Shown one piece after another: positions 36,703 to 49,186 of a stretch of 64,000 bases of DNA (positions within the stretch are counted from its first letter, which is position 1; each line of letters begins with the position of its first letter). Both the position numbers and the translations under genes were made by a program. This stretch comes from Pelodera strongyloides (lineage: Eukaryota > Nematoda > Chromadorea > Rhabditida > Rhabditidae), in the NCBI GenBank assembly GCA_036852015.1, contig JAANDG010000529.1, positions 1-64,000 of the forward strand. The letters are read 5' to 3'. The notes under the pieces were generated by a model. It saw only the letters and a list, made by a program, of their open reading frames with translations. It was not told the DNA's origin and did not search any database.

Positions 36703-38142
36703 TCCCTTCACACACCATAGAAGGGGTGCGCCGCCCCGCTGCGACGATCCCTCTTTCTGTGCTTGAGTTTCTGCACTTATATTTGCTATGCATAGGGTAC
36801 ACCAAAGCACATTTCTAAAACAATCGCCCCGCGACAATTCGCTTATAAAAATAGAGATATCAATCTTTATTCATGAGGATGAGGCACATACTTCCGTGTG
36901 AAAATTTGCATGTGAGGGCTGGTATGGCGAAACAAAGGAAATCTACAAAACCGGCCATGGTGTGAAATTTTCTTTTCACTAACAATAAGAGTCACAATTT
37001 GTTTTTAGGATGAAAGCCGTATTTGAGTCAGACATGTTAATATTTAATGCGATAGCAGTGACAACCAGGCGTTTTATTTCCTCACCGTTCCAGATATGCA
37101 CACTAACTGTGACGCTGGCACTATCTTGTTCTGACAGAAATTTCCCATGGAAACTAAAATCAAGGGCTGAGAAATGTGCCCCAACCTGTTGTCTTCTGTG
37201 TTTCAAGGCTCCTGGCACTCGATGTATCTCATATCTCATCATCACCGCTTCCATGCCGCTATAATTCAGCTCCCCGTGGTAAAACCAAATTCCACCCTTT
37301 GAAAGAGAATGCACAACGATATAATAAACAAACTTTAATGGCACAACATAAACACATAAAAGAATAATAACACAAAATCACCTAAAATAGTAAATAATAA
37401 ACATTCCTATTACATATAATACCCTGGCGAATGAGTGCGGTACAAACCTAGAGTATAATCTCATCAAGTAAGTTATAAGTGCATATTATAAGTAAATCCT
37501 ATAAATACAAAAGCTAGCTAAACCTAGCGGTGCCACAATCTCAGCTGCCTAGTTTCCAAAACAGCCAACAGACAAATTGTATGGTCTTAAAATCGTTTGA
37601 CTCCGTAGAAACTAGAAACCGCCGGGGATTTTTTCGAACAGTTCAGTATAAGGGCCTCATGAATATTAATATTTAGTATATAAAACAAAGAAGTGAACTC
37701 ATGAAAGCAGTGAATCACCGAGAAATGAAAAACGAAAGTTTCGCAGTGAAATGCATTATACATACGCATACGCTAATTGGGGACACAATTACCGAAATCC
37801 TTACACTTTTGCAAATGACAGTAAAAAATCTCCACAGCTATACATTGCATACACAATAATTATAATATATCTATACTATATACAAAACACCTAGCAATAA
37901 TTAATCAAACATTACTAAACCTAAAAAAAACTGTGTCGTATCTGAACAACACAAATTCACAGTGCTAGGATTGCCTATAAGAATGTGAATTACATCATAA
38001 TGTCATAAAAGCTCATATAGTAAGATATTTACGCCCAGTAGATTTCATGGGTTATGTTTAAAAACGCGACAAAAGGGCACTATTTCTATTTCTATTTGAT
38101 TCAAGGGCAAGCCCTTGGACGAGCGCGATGTGTGTGACTAAT

Positions 38143-40926
38143 TTACATATATTTGGACATTTCATTATAAAGAGTCAGCACAATAGCAGCTCCCGTGCCA
38201 CGGAAGGCATTCACAAGACATCCATTGAAGAATGAACGCCAGCCCTCGTTTCGGAGAATTGCCTAAAAGAATAAATAAACAAAAACGTTACAACCAATTC
38301 TGAGGTAACCTCAAAGCACCAACAATATATCAATCAAAGAACCCCCAATCCGTAGGACTACAGTATCAACATCGACAGGCGCTACAAAGTGCAAATACAC
38401 GCTAGCATTTGAAAGCGTACGGTACCAGTTCATCAACCGCTAAACAACAGAACAACGCACCTTCGCACATTCGACTGTACCCATTTGGTGTCCTTTTCCG
38501 GCTTCCATCATCAGACGCCTTCTTACGGTATCCAGAGGATAGGACGACATTGCAGCAATCAGTGTGACTACCTAAACCAGGTAAAGAGAGCTTATTGACA
38601 TTGTTTACTAAAATAGAGACACTGAGCCATGACTCCTCCGTGTAGTTAGTGAACCAGAGAATTTCAGTGCACCTTGCAAATCAATATTCATCGCTCTATT
38701 TGTTGTCAAGGTTGTTTTTAGGAAGTGTTCAGTTAAATAAATGAGCTAGAGCTTACCTGAGCTATCAAAAAGGCCTCAGTCATTCCCAGAGTCTCTGTTC
38801 CTTTCTTGTAAAACATCGGCTTGAATGTATCGAACAATCCGTAATAGAACCCACGATAGATTACGTAGTACTGTAATGACGGAACGAGACCCCTGAAATG
38901 AACATGTACGGTAGGTAAAGAGGCACTTGACAGTTCTTAAGCATTTGACTCGTCAGGTTACGTCTCATGCGGCTCCACGCTCAATTTCCAAGGAGGGAGC
39001 TTAGATCTACTGACACATTAGGCAAACTATCCGACCATTGGTTGGGTTGGAGCTAAAATACCAGTGTTGACTCCTCGTATAAAAGAAGTTGATTTCCAAA
39101 TTCACTCACTTGTACAATCCTCGGATTCCATCCGCGCGTCCAATTTTCAACAGACAGTCAACGATGCCTGGAACGAGAATGGGGTACTGATACAACTACC
39201 GATAAATTTCTTGAATGAGGAAATCTAAGAGACAATGTAAACAACGATACCAACTATGTACTAAAACACAAACACGAAAAGGTAATCAACAAGATCATAG
39301 ATGTCTACAATGGTTCTGATGAAACATGCTTGCACAGTGATGTGACCTCTTACCACTCCCTATATTCCCTCATCCGAGATCAGTCCTACCTCTAAATTCC
39401 CTGTCCTTCTTCTTTCGTCCCATATCGATTGCTAGCCGTGTTCTCGTGAAATCCAATGGGTAAATTATGGCTATCGTAGCCACACCGGCTGCCGCTCCAC
39501 ATGTCAGATTACCTACCATGCAATTAAGTTTTAAACGTAATTTGAAGACAACTTCAATTACGTATTCAGGAAGAATCGGCAACTATTCTTAAATGTATCG
39601 TTCAGAGCAGACTCGGTATGTAGTTTTTGGGTAAGACATAAAAAAGTAACTAAAACGCAAGGAGAGCCAAAACTCAAATCTAAAGAACTCACTCAACAAA
39701 TAACGTGTGCGATTCGATGGATCGCCAACCAAATGATGTCTGAACAGTTCTTTAAACGCCAATCCAAGAGACTCCTACAAAAGGTTGGTATTTATGACGC
39801 AGAAATTGTAAAGACGAAAGAAAGAACACTAGTTACGTGTATTGCAAGGCACTTGTAAATAAAATGTTATATGCTATATAGTGGCGCAAACTCTTATGAA
39901 GGACAAACTGGCTAAAGGCCTGACGGCCTGAACCACCTGAATAGGGGGGGGGGCATAAGCACACTACAAGGGAGTTATTGGAAAAGGTACCAAAAAAGGA
40001 GCATACCTGTGCCATAGATCTATAGATATTGGCCACATTCCCCCTCCAAAAGGACAAAAATCCCTGTTCTTTCGGTAGTCGCACAAAACAGTCAATCATT
40101 CCCGTGTAACGTTTGTCGACTGCAATCGTTGATTGAGCATTTTGGAGCTAAAATAATCAGAAATAACCTTTATAGAACATTCAATATAAACCCACTATGT
40201 GTCCTCTCTAAATTTAAACCTCTAAAGTAGTAAGCGTCAAACTACCGTTAGAAACGCTCAAAATAATAAGCAATACTGACAGGCCATTTACAAGAGGTTG
40301 CGTAGAATATGTGATTGTGGCGACACTACCTACAACACAAAATCACTCGTCTTCCTAATGTATTCAAATGAATTTCCCTGAGCAAAACCAAGTAAATTCA
40401 TCTTACTGTAACAACAACAGCCTCACCTGCAAGATCAGTTTGACCCGTTCAACTGGTGCAATCACAGTCTTCGCTACCGTCGCTGCCACAGCTCCCGCAG
40501 AAAGATTCTGAAAATGTGAGTTCTAAAAGAGTTCGTTTTTTTTTTTTTTGATTCCATACCCATATGGAATTAAAAATAAAACGTCCGAGTGACGATCAAT
40601 ACTATCGTACCAACTAAGAAACTTATATTGAAAGTGGGAGGCTTGATCTAAACGAGGTGAAACATCGAGTTGAAACACATAACTTAGAGATACTGTCATA
40701 CTTCCACAGCAATACGACTAAGTAATCGATTTCTAAGCTTCCATTTACTTGACTCCATTATTTATATTATATTACTGCTGTACTAATACTATACTGATAC
40801 AGTCATATTACTGCTAAGAAAATGAATTCATAAACCGCGTAAATCCTATAGCAAAAATGAAACCTTAAAAAATGCGACTCCATCTTTGACGACAACGTTC
40901 TCTTTGAGCGAAACAGCTGGGGCCAT
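38143..40926 (-). CDS. ANT: ADP/ATP carrier, mitochondrial (SLC25 family)
   Basis: Nine exons in phase give 304 residues, the usual family length: 40864-40926, 40427-40507, 40007-40147, 39693-39774, 39390-39512, 39110-39167, 38757-38892, 38461-38571, 38143-38262. The family exchanges ADP for ATP across the inner mitochondrial membrane. Three SLC25 signatures are present: [15 protein letters not shown] and PLDTVRRR. The carrier-specific arginine triplet is there, but it reads RRRLMM where the ADP/ATP carrier hallmark is RRRMMM. KTVIAP keeps the first-helix lysine and IYRGFYYG keeps the helix-4 tyrosine. The usual RYFPTQALNF segment is replaced by RSMAQESLGL; its arginine is kept. This looks like a diverged paralogue rather than the main copy. 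No frameshift or stop is seen. A GTTTCAG lies four bases before the ATG. Confidence 0.95.
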
Positions 40927-40937
40927 TAAGCTGAAAC
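40927..40937 (-). promoter_or_regulatory. Putative trans-splice acceptor, carrier gene
   Basis: CGTTTCAG on the minus strand precedes CTTA and the ATG. As with the giant gene, a 3' splice site this close to the start codon suggests spliced-leader addition or a 5'-UTR intron. Confidence 0.45.
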
Positions 40938-43044
40938 GATTGCTATTAAGCATTTACATGAAGTACTAACATTATTAAACAATTAGCTTTAAAAAGAGCA
41001 CTCCAGTCAAGGTCAAGAAGAGTAATGGAAAAGGAGTTCTCACTGACTTTTATACACCAATCAAAAGCGAATGCCCTCTTCTTTTCAATTCCCCGTTTTA
41101 GAAAGTAACATTTATCAAATAAATAACTAATTTGAAGAAACAAAAGTTTATTACGGTAACTAAGCTCGGCGCCTACAAGAGTATGGTAGATACACGGTAA
41201 ATGATCATAAACAGTACTGCAAAAACTTCCTCGTTGCGAACAGCAGCGATACTTAGAATTGACCTTTTAAAAAATAATTGACCTTATTACAAAAAGAAAC
41301 TTACTGAAATAAAATCGAATAGTTTACGCGTTCCTTCTAATTTATGAAAAGGACAATCTCATCACATGAGTACAACAAACTAGTACAGTGTTGAGAATAC
41401 GGCGATGTTGCAGCACTGAAATTAACTCACTCACAATCACCGGGCATATGTCGCTCAGGTCAGGGTAGGGTCCATTAATTTTATCACAACAATTATGTCG
41501 CTCAGGTGGTTTTTTGCTCGCACCCTAATAGAGCTTTTAAGTGCACGTTCGCGAACGTGGAAAGTGTAATACTTTGCACGTTCGCTGAATTCCATGTAAA
41601 GCACGGTGCAAAACCGGTGCGCACCTACATACTCAACTAAAAATTGGTATTTTGCGTCTTCGTGCTGAGACTTTTATTTGCGCTCATACTGTAGCGAGTT
41701 TCAAAATCCGCTTATGTATGGAACGCGAACGTGCACTTGAATTATACTTTCGCACTTTCCACGTTCGCGAACGTGCACTTAAAAGCTCTATTATGCGCAC
41801 ATGTGGCACACCGTTATCCCGAAGTGCGCCACAATCTTCCCTCCGGTGACACTCCGAAGCACCAAAATCCAAAATATGCTCTATCGTAACCACTACGAAA
41901 AACTGACAAAAACAACACAATTAAAACATAAAATGTTTATTAAATGCATAAAACAGCAGAATAATTTCTGGGCAAGTTGAGCGTTCACAAACTTCTGTCC
42001 TATTTCTAATACTATCACAACAATAGTAGGTTAGGTTAAAAAAAAACATGTCATCGAAGAATGAAATCGTTTAAACATTTGGCAAGTTGTAATTGTAAGG
42101 TAAGAATAATTAGGCACCAAATTAAAGTGATTCAAAGCAAAATACCAATCGCATTTACAGGGAAAAGTGCGGGGAAATGACGCAATGGGAATAAAAGAAT
42201 ACGGAGAAAAGTGTAGGAAAAGGCTTTGTGGTGATTGATTGATGAAGCAAAAGAAGAACAGTCTAAAGAAAAGCAAACTTGGCATCAAATGCGAGATACC
42301 TCCGAAACTAAAGTCGCCGGATGCTTAGGACTATACCACTAAAATAGACAACGATAAAATAGTATCGAGCACACCACAATGAGGAGTGAGTAATCCTACC
42401 TATGGAGAGTATACGGGGAAAAGTAGAGTTCAGAACATTACAGTGAGAATAGCAATAGGTCATGGTTCTAGTTTTTTTTAATTGTGAGAACTGAGAACAA
42501 AGTAATTTGCAAGCAAAACTAAACAGAAAACCCGATCAATTTTCAGCCATAAAAGTAGTACCTAGAACATTTAATTTAGCAAATACCCTTGTCCCACAGT
42601 TTGAATTATTATCATCACAAAGATTACAAATTGTGAAATTGAGCAGAAAAGCAGAAGCATGCAAAGTTAGAAGATACAGTTGACTAGATAATAGAACGCA
42701 AGACGCGCACACAAAGCAAAGCACAGAAAGGAAAGGAAATGAAAATAATAGTTATTAATCGAAAATAAACAAAAAAATAGAAATAAATACCTTGTCTTAT
42801 GGATATTATGATCCCGCCAACGCCAACGAAGCGTAGGCACAAGTCAGACGGTTGTATTAGAGGTAAAATACAAGCTAGATAGAGAAATTCAGACTAAACT
42901 ACGTATAACATGGATTACTTACAACATTGGCCTTTATCGCACTATCTCGGTTCAAAGAAAATAAATTTCAATTATTCCTACAGTCACAGTCAAACAAGAT
43001 AAATAAAAAAGACCCTGTACACGTGCAGTTAGTTAAAACACACA
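40938..43044. other. Intergenic region between carrier and Axin genes
   Basis: About 2.1 kb between the start of the carrier gene and the stop of the Axin gene, both on the minus strand. Apart from the inverted-repeat element at 41526-41793 it holds AT-rich sequence with no exon I can support. The distance argues against an operon. Confidence 0.55.
41526..41793. mobile_element. TA-ended inverted-repeat element (MITE)
   Basis: The two ends are exact inverses over about 40 bp, beginning TAATAGAGCTTTTAAGTGCA and running through the palindrome CACGTTCGCGAACGTG. Total length is 268 bp with no coding capacity. Both ends begin or end with TA, compatible with a Tc1/mariner-type TA target. Inner copies of the GCGAACGTGCAC word suggest nested duplication. 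Confidence 0.85.
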
Positions 43045-43700
43045 TTACTCCGGGGACATTTGCTTAATTTCTGCAGTGATCTTTCCGTCAAAAATGGGTA
43101 GCAATGCTGCATCATCATTCACCAACAACAGTTGATAAGGGGCACTGCCATCCTCACATAGTGTCTTGAAGAAGAATCTGAAGTGGAGCAACTACACATA
43201 TACACAGTGAATTTCTATTCTGAACCTGGCATTCAGCAGGAAGTAAATAACAAACACAAACTACTAGAGTTGACAATCATAAGGAACTACGGGAGCTCGT
43301 CTACGTTCAGACACGTACCTATCAATTTCCAAACAGATAGTTAGCAGGAAAAAAAACATCGGGCAAAACCCCAAATGGTTCCAATGCCACGAAGGAAAAG
43401 TAGAAAAGAAAACTTCCAAAACAAGAAAAAAGGCCACGAACACAGAAGTAAAACACTTACTGCATCTTCGAATGACTTGAAATGGAGAGATGTCTTCTGA
43501 AGTCCCTCAGTGTCACCGGCGTACCATTATACGGAATATGAGCAACCACAGGTACTCCATCGCTTCCCTAAACCACGACAACCATAAAGATAATAATCAA
43601 AAAGTGACAGTAAGTAAATGCGATTATTCGATATGTAAATATTAAAATAGTAAACTACAAACTAAACCAACCTTATAACTGATCGTAATCATCTGGGCGT
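43045..43700 (-). other. DIX domain of Axin (three exons)
   Basis: The domain starts in [10 protein letters not shown] (end of exon 43672-43810), continues through [15 protein letters not shown] and LRDFRRHL (43461-43567), and ends with [18 protein letters not shown] (43045-43177). In Axin and Dishevelled this domain polymerises head to tail. The core is there, but the loop between the first strands is shorter than in vertebrate Axin. Confidence 0.88.
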
Positions 43701-46700
43701 TACTACCATGTTTGGGTACGGTTTTCTTCTCCTTCTTGCGTCTATCCTCGGAAAGCATGCTCTCTATTCCGGACGAGTCATAGACGGGGTTCGATCGAGC
43801 GGAATAGCAACTGCAAGAAGAAGAAACGGAATGTTTCAACAACTACAACAACTTATCGAATTGCTAGGAATGCTAGGCATTGACGAAATTGACATAAAAA
43901 CTCCGGTACTCAGATATCAAATCAAAATCGTCGCTAGCGATAAAAACAGTATTGCTTATACATTATAAATCGTGGTTACCGGCATAAGTCATTTACGCAT
44001 GGATGATACACTAATGTCAACGTTCTCAAACACAAAAACCAAGATATAAACTTCTCAATCAAACTTCTTCCTCAATCAAACTATTCACCACCTAATCAAA
44101 AACCTCCAAAAAAAAACAGAACAAAGTTTGTTGACCTACCGATCTTTCGAGAAGAAGCTGTTTCCCGATTCAAATCCAGACGACGGAGGCGGCGCAAAGC
44201 GGTTGGGAAAAGAGTTGGGCGGGGCGAAACCGGGAGTCGGATCAATAAGCGTTCCCGTCATCGATCGATCAATAGTACCAGTTCCTGTTCCTGATCGGGT
44301 CAAAGTTGACCGGTCCAGGGTACCCGATCGTTCCAGATTACTCAGGCGGGCAGGGAGGGACGGAACGGCGAAAACTCCTAAATAGCCAAATAACGAAAAT
44401 GATGATATGATAAATGAACGTTGACTTTCTTACAACTGACTGGGACAACGTCAGACCACAAAGATTTGTTTGGATATAAATCAATAAACCCATCTAAATC
44501 AAGAGCTGACAATGGCAATACCAATATCATGTTGCTGAATGGAGCTAAGGTAAGGATAAACCATCTCATATGGCACTATGGCAGTGTCAGAAGAACAAGC
44601 ATTTCCCGTCTCCAGAAGAAATTGTGTCTGTTACCTACTAACCCCGGAACATCAGCAAGTTACGATATTACTAAATACCGCAAACAAAGAGGGAAATCAA
44701 ACTAGAACGTACCCTCATCGCCCCTGGGACTCCGATTGGCTGACGCCTTGACACTGTCCTCTCTCATCATCTCCACATATCTCTCCAGGTCATCCTCTTC
44801 TACGTCATCAAATCCAGTGACGTCACAATCAGTTGACGAGATCACATCGCGAGCCTATAGGAAGAAATAGGGTAAGTTACTCTTATACTTTCTCACCTCT
44901 TAAACATGAGGTTACAAATTAACAAGCCAACAATTCATCTAATATAGCAAAGTATTTATTTTCTTCTCGCTGCACAAGCTGAGGCATCTGTTGTGGAAAA
45001 GAGAACGTGAAAAACGAAAATGTTTCACTTCTCACATTTGAACAAAGTGGTCAAATCAAGAACAGTGTAGTTAAGTCCTTACTATAGAAAAACTCGTACT
45101 ATGCTATATACGAATACGTTGCAATGCGTTGCCAGTCAGAGTTAGGTGTGGAAGGTTAGACGAACGACGAACACACCAACCGGTCTTTTCTGTTTGTGAA
45201 ATAATAGTCCTTATACGTCAAATAATGATCTTTACGCCTTATAACATAGACGGGTTTCTATGAGGCCAATAATAAAAACATTCCAGAAGACACTCCCTCC
45301 GAAATATCGCAAAGTCTCAAACAAAACAGACCGTCTGATTGCTGTGCTCTAGTTCGGTGATCTGCCTCTCAGTTGCTTCGTGACGGCGTCTACGCACAAT
45401 TTCCCGATTTAGCTTCTTACACATCACAGCGTGGAACGTCTGAAAGAGATAATCAGGGAATAAGTATGAATACATGTGTTGAGGAGTTTTCAAAAAAGTT
45501 TCTACCTCTATGTTGAATGAAGAGCGATCTCCACCCAGACAAAAACCGATAACCGACTAAGAAGAAAACGATATAATGAACGACTGAACGAAATAATTCC
45601 ACGTCATAAAATAGAAGTAGACCAACCCTTCGTCCATCCTCCGTTTCGTGATCGAATTGTGGACCCTCATCACGCTGATGATGTGATCTTTCAACGCGCT
45701 GAAAACAAGGCACTATTTCCTTTCATCGTTAATAGTGATAGTGAATAGTGAACAGCCTAGCCCAACACAAATAGTCGTTTTATACAAAACAACGATGCGA
45801 GGAGCTATAATAACAAATGTATTGTGCATAAGACGAGATATCACCGACTCAGAATGCTAATAAACAAAATAAAATAAAAAAGGCATATCGTACCGGAATT
45901 GTGTACGTTTGCGGATTTCCTCGAACATGTTCCTCTCGAATACTACTCAGTCGGATACTGCGGTTCGCATCACTGAAAACAAGACAACGAGTAATGGAGT
46001 AATTTGAAAAGAAAACAAGGACAAAATGGAGATTTGAGATAAACAACAAAGTTAAAGATTTGCCAGCTTTACAAAATATGCAGTCAATGCTGTGGCAAAA
46101 CGAGCTATTGCAAAGCCAACATAGATGGAACATACTTAAAGGTCAATTAAAAGGGCAATTGAAAACATACAAACCTGGAAAATGAAGACGAAACGGCACT
46201 GTCGTGTTGTGACGTGGTAGCATGACACACGTATGGTACACGGGGACCCGGGTACATACGCTCGACCCGACTAAACAATCAACAAGAGTTACTTTACAGA
46301 AAAACACATATAAATAATAACATTATTTCAATAATAATAGTTTAGCAAAAGTATCACTAAAATATTACTAACAATATTAAGGTTCTTACTCAGAACAGAA
46401 CACAGAACACACTGAATAAAATAAAAAATTTGAAATCAAACCTTTCGCCAAGGGCATTTTCGCGATCATGTTGCGATTTGATTAACGCGTCGGCAGTCAA
46501 AGAGGGAACCTGGAGAAAATAGTGGTTTCAACACATATGCTAAATTTGAGTCGTTCAGAAAGAAGAGCTCAAAAGAGCAAAACTGAAACAATGAATTTTG
46601 GTGCCGAAGTTCAACATTTCCCATAAACCAGGCGCACCAAATACTGCATAGAATACCCATAAAGGAACCATAGGAGGATAACAGTAACTTACCGTTATAA

Positions 46701-49186
46701 GTCTATTTCATGAATGTACATAATAAAAAACAGATAATTTGTTTGGTCAGTTTGGTGATGACGGCGCTCACCCAAGACACACTGTTACCTTACATCGTCA
46801 ACATCGTGTATTTAAAGAAATAAAGTAAGAAGTACCAATACGAACCGTCTTTCTGCTTCTGCTCCTCCGTTGCGTTCCCTGATTCGAATGCGTACTCGTG
46901 TTCATTCGGCTGAATGAACGGTCGGTCGTTGAGGAGCTAAATAACTACCGCTTAGATTTGAATAGTGATTTACCTTACGAGTATAAACTCAGAAGAAGGA
47001 AACCCCTAAACCCCACGCCCAAATCTCAACGACAACTGAACTGGACGTCACTCATACTTTCTTACAAATCGTGACGCTAGCAGACTCCTAACGTAACATA
47101 GTTTCAATTAACAAAAAAAAACGATCAACGATCATAACTCCAAAAGCCTGCAGCTACCAATAAAACTTAGGAAAAGTAAACGTATCGTAACATAATCTAT
47201 GATCCCACCACATCCTTACATACCATATCACAAATCAAAATAAATATAATGATATGAATGAAACCTCATCGGTCCCGGTTCATCAAGTGTGAATCGATTG
47301 AAGGCGTCTACAAACTCCTCACTCGTACAAAACTGTTCGTGTTGTTTTCGCAAGAAAGCATCCACAAACGGCTGGACTGCGTCAAAAGCTCGGGCATCTC
47401 CGGGAAAATGCATCGACTTCACACGAACACCCACCTATAATACAAATACACATTTATGGGGTTTTCACATATGCGCTGTTGTATTTTCATCCTCGGATGC
47501 ACACCTTTTGGTCTATTTAATAAATAAATAAGAATGGTAAACTTTCTTGCAAAGTGTAAATCGCACAATGTTTCACGGTGTCTCTAAATAAACCACACAC
47601 ACTCGTAACTTTAATGCTCTAATAGTAGATAATCGGTGTCTGTCGGCTATCATCTAACAGTGAATCGGTGCATAATCGTTTTCTTACCTCTTGTCGGATT
47701 TTCGGAGGGATAAAGGAACAACATCCAGTTCGCAGTGAGATATAGCGAGAGTAAATCGACCGAGCCAATTCAATCGTCTTCGGATCTTTCTCACGGAACA
47801 TCGTGCCATAGGCTCTACAACAGAAACTTATTCATTTTAATGGATAGACTGGATTCTCAGAATTTGTCAGCCCACAGCCCAGAAACAAAATGGCCACAAT
47901 CATACTATATTTACGAACAAAAGAAAATAGGTAGTAGTAGTAAGCATTGTAAGCAACGAAATGTCCTTTTCTTGTCAAGTAAGAAGTAAGTATAAGTAAG
48001 CCAAATGACTTACTGATACTGCACGTGCACTCTCTGACTCTCTCTCTCTGATTCTCTCTCTCTCATTTCATAGAAATTAACTTTTATTGTTGTCTATAAT
48101 ACGCATAATTATTCTAAGGTGAAAATCAGGGTACAGTGAGTAAAATGAACAAACAAGTCAAAAGACAAACCTGATCGCAAAATGTAATTCCAGCGGTTGG
48201 GAACTCCCATTGGCGGACACCCATGCCCGAAACGCATCCAACGCATTCCGATCCTGAAAGCAATACGATTATCACAAACCACAAAATGATCATATGATAT
48301 GAATTAAGAAAGCCCTGACCCCTAACGACCCCAACTGTTATGCATCAGACCCACTGCACTGACTGCACTTCACTATCTACCGATCAACCCCACGCAAAGT
48401 CAAAGCACATAAACAAATGAATAAATTCCCGGAACTGATGTGAAATGAGCCATTTCGCATAGCTCAAATACTCGAACAAAGCAATTTTATGGGAAAAGCG
48501 CACATTTACTGCATTGAGAATTGAGATAAATGTGAAGGATAAGAACGAGTGCAAAAAAAAAGAGATGACTATGCCATTCACTAGACATTCGTAAGCGTAA
48601 GGCGCTGAGGACTTGGACAAAATAGATATACGATACAAATTGTATCATAACTATGTCCTGACCTTATTTACTATTTCATATGAATCTGATCCTACACAAA
48701 ATAAGCAATTAATGCAGACATGCACTTTGCAAACAAAACGATTCATAAAGACCAGGAGAGATAAAATCAAAAAATTGGAAAACTGGTTTGAGTTTCAGGA
48801 AGAACGAAGCAAAATTCCAAATTTGTTACTTGGTCATAATAAAAAAAGTATTGTTTCGCCGTTTCATTAAACGCAAAGAGACATCATAGAAGAAAGCACA
48901 AACAAAGTCATAAAAATGATATCATTTCCATATTTCAATGACATAAGCGAACCATGGCGCCAAAGGGTAGTAAAACACGCTACACGCACACATGGTGGAC
49001 AAATGTAAATAAAACTAACGTCACAATTAGCTAAAATTAATGCAAAAAATATAACATAGGGTATCGCAAGATGTGGTAACTTAAAAAGCCTCACTCGAAA
49101 AACACATTACGCGAAAACAAACTACCAACCTGGAGCACATTTTCCAAGCGCCGAGACCATGCTACCGCCCAGTCCGACATTGGAGG
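43045..49186 (-). CDS. Axin: Axin (RGS and DIX scaffold of Wnt signalling), 5' end unresolved
   Basis: Sixteen exons in phase give 586 residues: 49130-49186, 48171-48253, 47688-47814, 47265-47434, 46846-46936, 46442-46509, 46175-46270, 45894-45972, 45627-45698, 45506-45556, 45332-45439, 44713-44854, 44140-44377, 43672-43810, 43461-43567, 43045-43177. Axin scaffolds the cytoplasmic complex in which GSK3 phosphorylates beta-catenin. Order: RGS domain ([46 protein letters not shown]); a GSK3-binding-like region (NPQTYTIP, then [20 protein letters not shown]); a beta-catenin-binding-like helix ([12 protein letters not shown], then NRSPRG); a C-terminal DIX domain ([40 protein letters not shown]). 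The region before the RGS domain, where tankyrase-binding residues lie in the family, was not found with matching phase. Confidence 0.92.
47265..49186 (-). other. RGS domain of Axin (four exons)
   Basis: Exons 49130-49186, 48171-48253, 47688-47814 and 47265-47434 encode the whole helical domain, from [19 protein letters not shown] to [10 protein letters not shown]. In the Axin family this domain binds the SAMP repeats of APC. The PP before the first helix matches the family's usual start. Confidence 0.88.

Larger units (their letters stand above)
31829..38142. other. 6.3-kb intergenic region
   Basis: Lies between the 5' end of the giant gene and the 3' end of the ADP/ATP carrier gene, so it should contain the giant gene's promoter. 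Open frames here are short, overlap simple sequence, and show no chain of matching splice phases. It holds two stem-loops beside a tRNA-like fragment (32223-32328), a pyrimidine minisatellite (33497-33611), a CT tract near 35910-35960 and a CpG-rich palindromic patch (36490-36730). I found no gene. Confidence 0.6.

Noticed and set aside
36481..36837. Several overlapping open frames on both strands
   Set aside because: They lie in a CpG-rich palindromic patch where stops are scarce by composition, and no frame has splice partners.
46693..46702. A 10-nt microexon in Axin with good splice sites
   Set aside because: Exon 46846-46936 read with a phase-2 start ends in phase 0 and joins directly to 46442-46509, so no microexon is needed.
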